A stretch of 64,000 bases of DNA from Promethearchaeota archaeon. GTDB taxonomy: Archaea > Asgardarchaeota > Lokiarchaeia > Sigynarchaeales > SOKP01. Below the pieces are notes generated by a model, which was not told where the DNA came from, did no database searches, and worked only from the letters and a program-made list of their open reading frames with translations. The stretch spans positions 248,001 to 312,000 of the forward strand of contig JABXKC010000001.1 of assembly GCA_013375495.1 (NCBI GenBank), written 5' to 3'. Shown in pieces: positions 27,153 to 35,285 of the stretch; within the stretch, counting starts at the first letter, position 1; each line of letters opens with the position of its first letter. A program made the translations under genes and the position numbers.

Positions 27153-28473
27153 GGTTTTTTCAACCCCTGCTCGTTTGCCATTACAATTACTGCAGCATAC
27201 GCTGCACCAGGACCCCCAATGGAATGAGAAATTGCCCTCCCTTTAGTGATTGGCACTTGATGTTTACCCGCATCCTCTCTTAATTGAAGAGCAGCTTCGC
27301 CTGTACTCATGATTCCCGTCGCACCGACAGCGTGACCGCATCCTATCAATCCACCTGAGGGGCAACAAGGGAGCTCTCCTTCTAACCATGGGCCTTCTCC
27401 TGATTTTTCGAAAGTTTTTTCAATCCATGGACCTCCTTCCCCAAAAGGAACAAATCCGAGCTCTTCGTATGAGATGACTTCTTGACTGGCAATTTATCAT
27501 TATGATAAATAATGTCCAGAGAAGGCATCATGAAGTTCAGCAAGATCAATTTGTTGTTTAATGTTATTATAATCTAAGCCAGCCATCTTATAGGCTGCTT
27601 TCGCCGCGTAAATGTTCGAATACAACCGCCCCATATCTTCGCGATTCCCGATAAAGCAGTCTGTATTCGCTGCTCCTACACCCGTAATCCATATCGGATT
27701 TTCAACTTTTAACTCCTTTACCTTATCCTCTGATGCCAAAATAAGGGCAGCAGAAGCTTCAGAATATAAGCAACAATCAAGAAGCTTGAAGGGATGACAA
27801 ATTATCCTGCTGAAGAGTACATCATCAAGAGTTATTTTCATCGGTGCTTGCGCTTTTGGGTTTAATAAAGCGTTTCCATGATTCTTAACCGAGACATTAG
27901 CCCACTTAACTAATTATTAGAGTGTTAAGCCATTTGTTCCTCGGTGGGATTTCCGAATTCTTCGTAATGAGCATTTACCATTGAAACATAGGAACTAGCA
28001 GCCATCATACCCATTGGGTATTCGTACGTCATATCAGCGGAATAGGCAATTGCGTTCAAGACTTCTGGAGTAGTTACTCCTGTCTGTTCGTCATAACAAT
28101 CGTTACATTTTTCAAGTCCTATGCATAAACAAAGGTCACTTAATCCGGATGCTACTTCAGCATAAGCCATTCGAACAGTATATCCCCCTGTAGCTCCTCC
28201 AGTTGCAACTCTTGTCCCTGGTTTATTATTCATCCCGAGGTAGGAGTTAGTGAATATATCTGGCATAAATTGTCTTTCAAACAATTCATTATATATCCCA
28301 TAAACAGTTGATTGAAGGTCATAATGCGATATTTCAGCTCCATTCTTGTTTGCGTCTTCAAGAGCCATTTTCGTAGCATCGTAAGCGAGTTCGAAATAGG
28401 TTTTATCCAAATACCTTGCTCTAAACGGGGTAATTCCTACCCCTATTATAGCCACTTTTTTCATAATTTTCAC
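27149..28473 (-). CDS. Thiolase-like protein, gene interrupted by two short inserts (candidate mRNA introns)
   Basis: Three open segments (28473-27928, 27898-27514, 27483-27149) together encode one 421-residue thiolase-like protein. Removing 29 nt at 27899-27927 and 30 nt at 27484-27513 leaves 1266 bases, exactly 422 codons with the stop. No other disruption is seen. Motifs run in order: GVGITPFRARYLDK, A-T-G-G-A-T-G-G (Cys-less nucleophile site), E-E-Q-M-A/N-V-S-V-K-N, AELHDAF-SGQEV-ISYEELGF, and GCGHAVGATG. The stop overlaps the DUF35 start. The three other thiolase-like genes here have no insert at these places. Alternatives are a very recent pseudogene or assembly error, but the conserved flanks and the BHB fold favour RNA-level removal of at least the second insert. 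Confidence 0.75.
27484..27513 (-). other. Candidate 30-nt BHB intron in thiolase mRNA
   Basis: Read on the minus strand, the insert and its flanks (27478-27524) fold as a bulge-helix-bulge. The outer helix is CTTCT/AGAAG, followed by a 3-nt bulge TCA on the 3' strand. The central 4-bp helix is CTGG/CCAG, followed by a 3-nt bulge ACA on the 5' strand. The inner helix is ATTTATCA/TGATAAAT with loop TAA, set off from the bulge by a T-G and a T-T pair. Cleavage between bulge nucleotides 2 and 3, the archaeal tRNA endonuclease rule, removes exactly 30 nt with three in-frame stops. The exons join as GGA-CAA-GAA, giving S-G-Q-E-V. Confidence 0.7.
27899..27927 (-). other. 29-nt stop-containing insert in thiolase gene
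   Basis: On the minus strand the codon GCT is followed directly by TAA. After 29 nt a second GGCT leads into AAT-GTC-TCG, so deletion of 29 nt joins M-A to N-V-S-V-K-N, the family sequence. The insert holds CTTAA/TTAAG and CTAAT/ATTAG inverted repeats that stack as one hairpin with a 4-nt bulge. I tested all five equivalent cut positions for a canonical BHB and found none. It could be a relaxed intron, a bypass-like element or a damaging insertion. Confidence 0.6.
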
Positions 28474-28585
28474 TTAAAATTGTTTTAAGGTTATTTTAGT
28501 TTTAATTTTAAATATATTTTATATTAGATTCGTTTGCTAATTAATTTTATAAGGATATAAATAATGAATATTAAAAATAAATTTT

Positions 28586-29281
28586 TTAAATTTTTATATT
28601 ATCAAGGTCTCGCTTTTTGGCTTTGATTAAAAAAATTCCATGAAATAATGACCATATGATAACGCTGGCGAGTCCAACCCATTGGATAGTGTGATTGATG
28701 TATTCTTCTGGTATTCCAACTAAAAAATCGAGTAAGTATCCTATCCAAAGTGTACCGTATAACACACCGGTTATAAATGATACAATCACTAAAATTTTGG
28801 AAACTTTTACATATAAAAGCTCAATATATCCGTACAAAATTAAAGAAAATGATCCCGCTACATAATGAATTACTGCTGCAATTCCGTGAGTATAATATAA
28901 AAGTATAATACTTCTCTCAAAGGGAACTAAACTTAGGAAATTATGACTAAATATGGAAAATAAAGAACATAGGGCGACTATTCTGGTCAGAAAAATGTTT
29001 CCAATTTTTTTACGAAGATAAAAAATTAGTGAGATATAGAGAGGGATTTGAGAAAAGCTTGCAATTAACAATCCGATGTTATAAATTAGGCCCGATAACC
29101 CTGGGCCTGTTCCCAAATCACTTACTGCATACGATATTATATTGAAACCAGGATTCACTAAAGAATACAAATAATATGATATTAGAGCTGAGATAGTCAT
29201 CGATGCTGCTCCAACAATTCCAAAATACCCTCCTCTTTCTCGAATAAATTTTTTGATAAAAATTTTCCTCAAATTACGCAT
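28586..29281 (-). CDS. DUF998-family membrane protein
   Basis: The 231 residues form six to seven membrane helices. The motif NIISYAVSDLGTGPG after the first helix is characteristic of DUF998, whose function is not known. The N-terminus is positively charged (KIFIKKFIRERGG), putting it on the inside. It starts 18 bases after the hexulose-phosphate synthase stop on the same strand and is probably co-transcribed with it. Confidence 0.8.
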   Translation of the reverse strand: MRNLRKIFIKKFIRERGGYFGIVGAASMTISALISYYLYSLVNPGFNIISYAVSDLGTGPGLSGLIYNIGLLIASFSQIPLYISLIFYLRKKIGNIFLTRIVALCSLFSIFSHNFLSLVPFERSIILLYYTHGIAAVIHYVAGSFSLILYGYIELLYVKVSKILVIVSFITGVLYGTLWIGYLLDFLVGIPEEYINHTIQWVGLASVIIWSLFHGIFLIKAKKRDLDNIKI

Positions 29282-29299
29282 CTGATATCACAAAATCTG

Positions 29300-29965
29300 T
29301 TAAAATATTAAATCAACTAATTTACGGATTTCTTCCGCTACTTTTTTTGGGTTTTCAGCACGAGTAATTGCTCCACCGATTATAATGATATCAAGGGGGT
29401 AAGGTTTTAGATTAGGGATATCGGATTTTGTAATACCCCCTGCTATTGCCAAATGAGGGCGAGGTTGTATATTCACTACAGATTCCAGTTCAGTTAGAGG
29501 ATTATGGCGTGATTCTTGTCGATCTAAGCCACTATGCACTAAGCAATAATGCAGTTTTGTGTTAGAATACTTAAGATTAACAATTTCTGCTAAACGTTTA
29601 GCAGGTCTTCTGGACATGATAAGATCTGCTATAATTTCAACTTGATATTCCTCAGCCGCTCTTAATGTCTCTAGTATTGTGATGTTATAGGCATCTGCTA
29701 GTACAGAAATAATGTCAGCTCCAGATGTAGCCGCCATTTTCACTTCAAGATATCCCGCATCTGCAATTTTCAAGTCAGCGCAAATTAGCTTATTAGGATA
29801 AGCTTTTTTTAATTCTCGAACTGCTCGTATTCCCTCAGATTTAATTAATGGAGTTCCAGCCTCTATAATATCGACATATTGAGCTACATTTGAAGCCAGT
29901 TTGAGTGCTTCATCAAGATTAAGAAAATCTAAAGCAACCTGCACCAATGGTTTTGAATGAGTCAT
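29300..29965 (-). CDS. hps: 3-hexulose-6-phosphate synthase
   Basis: The 221 residues match the HPS branch of the orotidine-phosphate decarboxylase superfamily: QVALDFLNLDEALKLA, IEAGTPLIKSEG, CADLKIADAGYLEVKMAA and AIAGGITKSDIPNL. The enzyme joins formaldehyde and ribulose 5-phosphate to hexulose 6-phosphate. In archaea it commonly runs in reverse to make pentose phosphates. The usual partner isomerase (PHI) or Fae fusion is not in the window. Confidence 0.87.
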   Translation of the reverse strand: MTHSKPLVQVALDFLNLDEALKLASNVAQYVDIIEAGTPLIKSEGIRAVRELKKAYPNKLICADLKIADAGYLEVKMAATSGADIISVLADAYNITILETLRAAEEYQVEIIADLIMSRRPAKRLAEIVNLKYSNTKLHYCLVHSGLDRQESRHNPLTELESVVNIQPRPHLAIAGGITKSDIPNLKPYPLDIIIIGGAITRAENPKKVAEEIRKLVDLIF

Positions 29966-30097
29966 ATATGTATTATATCAATTGACTTTTAATTAAAAGT
30001 ACTTATTCACAGTAAATATAATTGAGGATTAATCTAATTAAAAATACAGAGATTAATGGAGGGTTTGGTGTTTACTAACTGTAGGATAACTAAGTTT

Positions 30098-31522
30098 CTA
30101 TTTCGGAATCATTTGTAGTACATTTTCAAACGCTTCGATAAATCTATCATTATCCTCTATAGTGTGTTGCATACAGGTAAAGCCTCGATTGCCGTATTTT
30201 GTAATAATACCTTGAGCAAGTAAAGCTGTTGCTATACGATTGACTCCTTCATTTCGTTTCAGCATAATATCAATATTGTTTAGGTCTGAAAGGTCCAAAG
30301 CTAGAGGAGAAAATGTTTCAAAATGAACAATAGATTCGATATTGTGGGCAAAATATGGTCTTCCGTCATTTTCAAACAAATAATTCAATTTTTTAACAAG
30401 GTCATCAGCAGCTTTTTTAGCTTTTTCGTGAGCTTTATGTTCCTCCATAAGTTTTAACGTCCAATAAGTAGCTGCGGTAGTTAAAGGATTACCTCTTAGC
30501 GTTCCTCCCACAAAGGCGTTATTTCCCCCCGGTTCCACATCAATGGTGATATTACTCATAACGTCTTTCCTACCTCCAACAGCTCCAGAACTCGGAAAAC
30601 CATGAGTAAGTAATTTTCCAAAAACAGATAAATCCGGTTTTATATTGAAGTGCTCTTGAGCTCCACCCATACCTAACCTAAATCCGGTAATAACTTCGTC
30701 AAAAATTAAAAGAACATTGTATTTATCGCATAACTCTCGTATGGATTTGAGCCAATCCTTTTTTGTTGCTATGCCCCCGGCATCACTTCCTAGAGGATCG
30801 ACTAATACGGCTGCAACCCCGCTCCTTTTCTCCGTCCATTTCTTTAAAGATTCTTCTAGGGTTTTGACATCATTTAGTGGAACTACTACAGTGTTCTTAT
30901 AAACTCCACTAGGGATACCATGTGCTTCCATGGCACCTGAGAAGGGAACATGCATATCTACACACAATTGTCCACACCAACCATGATAAGAACCCGCAAA
31001 TTTAATTAACTTTTCCTTTCCTGTGAAAGCTCTGGCTATCCGAAGAGCTGCCATATCAGCTTCGGTACCCGATTGAAAATACTGCATTAATTCTATAGAT
31101 GGCACATATTTTTTTATCATCTCAACCGACTTGATTTCCCATTCGTTGTTGTAATATATGTTTGGATCTAAGTCCTGGTAAACTTTGATTATCTCCTCTC
31201 TTAAGGGAGGAAAATTATGTCCTAATATACAAGCTCCCGAACTCATCAACCAATCAATATATTCATTATCGTCCATATCCCACATTCTGGTTCCGGAAGA
31301 ACGCTCAATAGAAAGTACGAAAGGATCTTTTATCGTTAATTGATGTTCGGTTCCGCCTGAAATATGTTTTCTCATTTCTTCATCCATTTTTTTTGTAATT
31401 GGACATTTTTCTGCCATGTTTTTACGTATTTTAGCCATTTTTTCATCTGGGATTAGGTTAATTGGGCTTTCCCTTATAGCTTTCATTTTCTCTTGTATTT
31501 CTTCATATTCCATTTGTATCAC
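30098..31522 (-). CDS. Glutamate-1-semialdehyde aminomutase-like class III aminotransferase
   Basis: The 474 residues show class III aminotransferase motifs: FQSGTEADMAALRIARAFTG, FAGSYHGWCG, LLIFDEVITGFRLG and the PLP lysine in FGKLLTHGFPSSGAVGG. Close to HemL, but about 45 residues longer than typical HemL, with an N-terminal extension (about 1-45). No other haem gene is near, and related enzymes act on other amino acids. A true HemL role is therefore unproven. Confidence 0.82.
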   Translation of the reverse strand: MIQMEYEEIQEKMKAIRESPINLIPDEKMAKIRKNMAEKCPITKKMDEEMRKHISGGTEHQLTIKDPFVLSIERSSGTRMWDMDDNEYIDWLMSSGACILGHNFPPLREEIIKVYQDLDPNIYYNNEWEIKSVEMIKKYVPSIELMQYFQSGTEADMAALRIARAFTGKEKLIKFAGSYHGWCGQLCVDMHVPFSGAMEAHGIPSGVYKNTVVVPLNDVKTLEESLKKWTEKRSGVAAVLVDPLGSDAGGIATKKDWLKSIRELCDKYNVLLIFDEVITGFRLGMGGAQEHFNIKPDLSVFGKLLTHGFPSSGAVGGRKDVMSNITIDVEPGGNNAFVGGTLRGNPLTTAATYWTLKLMEEHKAHEKAKKAADDLVKKLNYLFENDGRPYFAHNIESIVHFETFSPLALDLSDLNNIDIMLKRNEGVNRIATALLAQGIITKYGNRGFTCMQHTIEDNDRFIEAFENVLQMIPK

Positions 31523-31730
31523 TTATGGTAGTGGTCTCGGTTAATAACATTCTATTTTTTTTCCTTAAAATATTTTCTACTAATTTTCGATGTTTTTAGA
31601 TAGATAAAATTTGAATATTAGAGGCTATTGGTTTGTACATTCTTGTAAAAAATGACAAAAGAGTAAATATATATATATAGGAGTTTAACTAATTTAATAC
31701 TAAAATATGTAATAAGTTTATTGGGGATAC

Positions 31731-32420
31731 TTGTTGCTTAATAGAATTGATCTAGAAGGATTCAAAAAGGTACAAGAAGAATATAGAAAGGATCGGTCCA
31801 AATGTAAAAAAACCTTAGAAGTAAAAGGAAGATGGAGATTAGACGTAGGATATGGTCCACAATTCGAAACCAAAGTGAAAACTGAAAGAGCTGGGGAGAT
31901 TACTGTACAAACGGATGAAACAATAATCCTTGGAGGAGGAGGAACTGCAGTACATCCTGTTCATTATTGTATGGCTGGTTTTTGTGGATGTTTTTCTGCA
32001 GCTTTTGCTAAATGGTCTGCAATGGCGGGTATTGAATTGAAAAAACTTGATATCAGAATAGTAGCAGATATTGATTTAACTACTGGATTTGGGATTGAGG
32101 ATGGAATTGATGCTGTAGAGAACTATAAACTTGAAATATTTGTTGAGAGTGACGCACCTATTGAAGAATTAAATGAGGTTCTTGAAGCTACAAAAAAAAG
32201 GTGTTTTTGTATGTATTGTATTACAACACCAATAGTTCCTAATATAGATATGATTGTAGAAATTCCTGAGGAAAAGTTAGAAGAAGCACTCTTCATTTGC
32301 CCTACTTGTTTCAATAAAACTATGGTCTTTCTAGATGACAATTCTCAAAAGTGTGAGAATTGTGGCACTATTGGCTATTTCACTCGCCAACCTAAAGCAG
32401 AAAGAGTATCTCAAAAATAA
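31731..32420 (+). CDS. OsmC-family protein with C-terminal zinc ribbon
   Basis: The 229 residues contain an OsmC-like domain with the first redox Cys in HYCMAGFCGCFSAAFAK and the second region around RCFCMYCITTPI. A zinc ribbon (CPTC ... CENC) is added at about residues 186-205. OsmC/Ohr proteins reduce organic peroxides with Cys thiols. The extra ribbon is unusual and may bind metal or a partner. No ATG precedes the domain, so the start is a TTG at 31731 or 31734 and remains uncertain. Confidence 0.8.
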   Translation: MLLNRIDLEGFKKVQEEYRKDRSKCKKTLEVKGRWRLDVGYGPQFETKVKTERAGEITVQTDETIILGGGGTAVHPVHYCMAGFCGCFSAAFAKWSAMAGIELKKLDIRIVADIDLTTGFGIEDGIDAVENYKLEIFVESDAPIEELNEVLEATKKRCFCMYCITTPIVPNIDMIVEIPEEKLEEALFICPTCFNKTMVFLDDNSQKCENCGTIGYFTRQPKAERVSQK

Positions 32421-32486
32421 ATATTAATATTAAAATAATTATGTATTAATAGTAAGATCATACAGAAAAGTAAAAAAAAAGAGGAT

Positions 32487-32726
32487 ATGAAAATTCAGAA
32501 GGGAAATTCTATGACAGAGGAATGGCCATATGTATCTGATAAAGATCAGTATGTAAAGACTTTGGAAAAGGATTTAAAAAAGTTAAAGAATCAATTATAT
32601 CAAACCTTGCTAAACGCGAATAAAACTGTTATACAGAACCAAAAATTACAAGAACAATTAAACCAATGTCAAGCTGAAAATTCTAAATTAAAATCTCATA
32701 TTGATGATATAAATAAAACAAAATAG
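32487..32726 (+). CDS. Small coiled-coil protein next to GTPase cluster
   Basis: The 79 residues form an acidic N-terminus and then a continuous heptad pattern from about residue 22 to 75 (LEKDLKKLKNQLYQTLL, LQEQLNQCQAENSKL). A GAGGAT site precedes the ATG at 32487; an internal ATG at 32511 is also possible. No family is recognised. Its position 55 bases before a longin-like gene suggests an adaptor for the GTPase module. Confidence 0.65.
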   Translation: MKIQKGNSMTEEWPYVSDKDQYVKTLEKDLKKLKNQLYQTLLNANKTVIQNQKLQEQLNQCQAENSKLKSHIDDINKTK

Positions 32727-32780
32727 ATAACTCTCAAAATCACAGTAGAAAATTCGACTACTCTCAAAATTTAAAGATAA

Positions 32781-33599
32781 ATGGGTGATAGAAATATGAG
32801 TACAGATAAGGGTGAGTGGTTAGAGGAAAAAAGAACAATAGAAAATTATGTTGAATCAATTTATATTTATGATAACTCAGGAGTTTGCTTGACAAGTTGT
32901 GTTATGGAAACTGATAAATTGGATGAAAATATAGTGTCTGGATTTTTCACAGCTATTAAGAAGTTTGGTGAGAAATTAATTCCAGGTACTGTAGTTAAAT
33001 CCTTAATAATGAGTGGTCATAAATTATTTTATAACAGCTTCGAGAAAATTACTTTTTGTATACAATGTTATGACGATCTACCAAATCAAGTAATTGATTA
33101 CATTCTAAACAAAATATCAAATAAATTTTTAGAACGATATCAAGATCACCTCCCTGTTCGTAATGGAAATATAACCGTCTTCTCAAATTTTAACAATTAC
33201 TTATTACAGTTCATGGAACAACCGCTTATTGAAGGCTTATTAGAAGATTTTGGTTATAAAATACTATCCGAAGGAGTAATTTTATTTGATGAAAAGAAAG
33301 AAAAAATTCTTTTTGCTAAAGTTCCAGAAGAATATTCATCTAGAAAACAGATTTCGATGAGTGGAATGTTAATAAATTTTGCTAAAAAATTATCATATGA
33401 ATATAAAGGAGGAGATGTAAATTGTATATTAATATCTTCAGAGAATCGGTGGATTTGTGTCTCGAAAAGAGATTATATTTACATAATTGTTTTATTTTCC
33501 AAAACAAAAAATGTTGAACTTAATATAATTGTAGAAAAAACTGAAGAAATTTTAGATAATATTTTAAAAATGTTAAAGATTGAATTATCAAAATTATAA
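32781..33599 (+). CDS. Two-domain longin/roadblock-like protein
   Basis: The 272 residues show two alpha/beta units. The first (about 25-130) opens with the strand SIYIYDNSGVCLTS, typical of longin or roadblock folds. The second (about 165-270, starting EGVILFDEKKEKILFAKVP) is clearly paralogous to the whole protein at 34307-34624. An ATG at 32796 preceded by GGTGAT may be the real start. Asgard genomes carry many such domains, thought to act with small GTPases. The GTPase gene follows after about 85 bases. Confidence 0.72.
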   Translation: MGDRNMSTDKGEWLEEKRTIENYVESIYIYDNSGVCLTSCVMETDKLDENIVSGFFTAIKKFGEKLIPGTVVKSLIMSGHKLFYNSFEKITFCIQCYDDLPNQVIDYILNKISNKFLERYQDHLPVRNGNITVFSNFNNYLLQFMEQPLIEGLLEDFGYKILSEGVILFDEKKEKILFAKVPEEYSSRKQISMSGMLINFAKKLSYEYKGGDVNCILISSENRWICVSKRDYIYIIVLFSKTKNVELNIIVEKTEEILDNILKMLKIELSKL

Positions 33600-33684
33600 A
33601 TTTGAACCGTAATTTAAAATTAAGAAAAAATCATTAAAGATTTGTATAAAAAATTAAAAATTCGAATGGATTTGGTTGAAACTA

Positions 33685-34233
33685 ATGAATGATACACCTT
33701 TAAAGTTTGTATTTAAAATAACTGTAATTGGAGATGGAGGAGTTGGAAAAACTTCTCTAATTAAAAAATATACTCAAGGCACTTTTGAGGAAGATTATAT
33801 ATCTACTATAGGCGCCCAATTTTCTTTTTATGATGAGAAAATAAATGGAGATGAATGTAAATTGTATTTTTGGGATATAGCTGGTCAAAAGGAGTTTGAA
33901 TTTTTACGTTCTGATTTTTATGAAGAAAGTAAAGCTGCAATTATTGTTTATTCCCTCGAAGATAAGGATCTTGGTAAAGAAAGTCTCAATCACATTGAAT
34001 ATTGGTATAATGACCTTAAACAGGGTTGTGGTGATATTCCTGTCATTATATTTGCAAATAAAGTAGATTTAATTAATGAAGATAAGTTAGATGACGAATT
34101 TATTCAAAATTTCATAAAAGAGAAGGATATAATTGGAGTATATCGAACTTCTGCTAAAACAAATCAAGGAGTGACCGAAGCGTTCCAAAAAATAATTAGA
34201 GAATTATATGAAAAATCTAAAAGTAATATATAG
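33685..34233 (+). CDS. Ras/Rab-superfamily small GTPase
   Basis: The 182 residues from the ATG at 33685 contain G1 GDGGVGKTS (16-24), a switch Thr in DYISTIGAQF, G3 WDIAGQKE, G4 NKVD and G5 SAK. The G3 glutamine is kept, so GTP hydrolysis should be possible. There is no C-terminal Cys for prenylation, so membrane attachment would need a partner. An in-frame TTG at 33676 is less likely. It lies between two longin/roadblock-like genes, a layout that suggests a regulated GTPase complex as in eukaryotic membrane traffic. Confidence 0.9.
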   Translation: MNDTPLKFVFKITVIGDGGVGKTSLIKKYTQGTFEEDYISTIGAQFSFYDEKINGDECKLYFWDIAGQKEFEFLRSDFYEESKAAIIVYSLEDKDLGKESLNHIEYWYNDLKQGCGDIPVIIFANKVDLINEDKLDDEFIQNFIKEKDIIGVYRTSAKTNQGVTEAFQKIIRELYEKSKSNI

Positions 34234-34306
34234 ACAAAAAGAAATTATACTCCGATAAATGTGTATTAAATTAATTTAAAATTAACTGGAGGTTTTAAAA
34301 AATAAA

Positions 34307-34624
34307 ATGCAAGCAGAAGGAATTATTGTATTTGATGAAACAAAAGAAAAAATCGTTTTTTCTGAAGTTCCTCCTAAATTTTCTTCGCCACGTCAGATAT
34401 CAATTGGAGGAATGTTAATAAATTTAGTCAAAAAATTTTCAATTGAATTTGAAGCTGGTGAGGTAAATAGCATTGTTATTTCTTCAGAAAATAAATTGAT
34501 TTCAATCTCAAAGAGGGAACACAAGTATATAATGATCTTATTTCCTATGACAAAAGTAATAGAACATAATTTAATTATAGAAAAAACTGAAGAAATCTTT
34601 AATAGCGTATGGAATAATGTATAA
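34307..34624 (+). CDS. Single-domain longin/roadblock-like protein
   Basis: The 105 residues match the second half of the protein at 32781-33599 along their whole length (EGIIVFDETKEKIVFSEVP; ISIGGMLINLVKKFS; LIIEKTEEIFN). The alternation of beta strands with two helices fits a roadblock/longin-like fold. A strong GGAGG site lies before the ATG. It may dimerise with its paralogue and bind the GTPase encoded between them. Confidence 0.72.
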   Translation: MQAEGIIVFDETKEKIVFSEVPPKFSSPRQISIGGMLINLVKKFSIEFEAGEVNSIVISSENKLISISKREHKYIMILFPMTKVIEHNLIIEKTEEIFNSVWNNV

Positions 34625-34673
34625 TTAAGAAATTCATAAAAGGTGAAAAAAAATAGGATTAAAGCGTAAATTA

Positions 34674-35159
34674 ATGGATAAAATGATGCCAAGGGAGTTT
34701 GGATTTGTCTCGGGTTTATTTCATGTTGGTGTTTTTACTCTTCAAGCTAGTATTGATGAGACTTTAGGAAAGATTGGATTTCGTGATTATATGTTTCCCG
34801 CAATAAAAGAGTCTATGGATACAGCTGAAAAATTGGGTATTGAGCCAATTATAGGAGAAAATATTGAAGCTTTTGGAAAAAGGTTTATAGATTTATTAAA
34901 AACTTCCCTATTGGTTGATAACGCTTCTCTTAAGAAAAAGTCTGATGGTTCGTATGTTTTTTCCTTGAATAATTGTTTCATGGCAAGATCTGCTCATACA
35001 GTTGCAGGTACTACAGGGGTGTGTCCAATGGCTATGGTTATGGCAGCTATGATTGAAAAATATACAAATGAGGATGTAATGGTGGAATATTCTGATTTAA
35101 CTCCCAATGGAAGTGTTACAAACATCATTGCTACTAAAACCGATTACATAGAAAAATAG
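34674..35159 (+). CDS. Uncharacterised protein with Cys/His motif, end of GTPase cluster
   Basis: The 161 residues have an N-terminal helical half and a C-terminal half with NCFMARSAHTVAGTTGVCP, a Cys-His-Cys arrangement that could bind metal or cofactor, followed by VMVEYSDLTPNG strands. It recalls V4R-like small-ligand domains, but I am not confident. The start could be the ATG at 34674 or one of the next two Met codons. It follows the longin-like gene by 50 bases on the same strand. Confidence 0.6.
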   Translation: MDKMMPREFGFVSGLFHVGVFTLQASIDETLGKIGFRDYMFPAIKESMDTAEKLGIEPIIGENIEAFGKRFIDLLKTSLLVDNASLKKKSDGSYVFSLNNCFMARSAHTVAGTTGVCPMAMVMAAMIEKYTNEDVMVEYSDLTPNGSVTNIIATKTDYIEK

Positions 35160-35285
35160 TTTTAATAAACTTGTTAATATTCAGATTCAAGCATCTTTTT
35201 TTTATTAAACTTAATAAGAATATCTTTTTTAATCTCAAAAGGGTAGTATTAACTATCATATAATTAAATCTCTTTAGGAAAAAAG

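Noticed and set aside
27890..27940. Canonical BHB motif at the first thiolase insert
   Set aside because: For all five equivalent cut positions no 4-bp helix forms between the exon end and the insert end. The strongest stems would leave the stop codon in the exon.
27149..28473. Three separate short thiolase genes
   Set aside because: The three open segments carry consecutive, non-overlapping parts of one thiolase and join in frame when the two inserts are removed.
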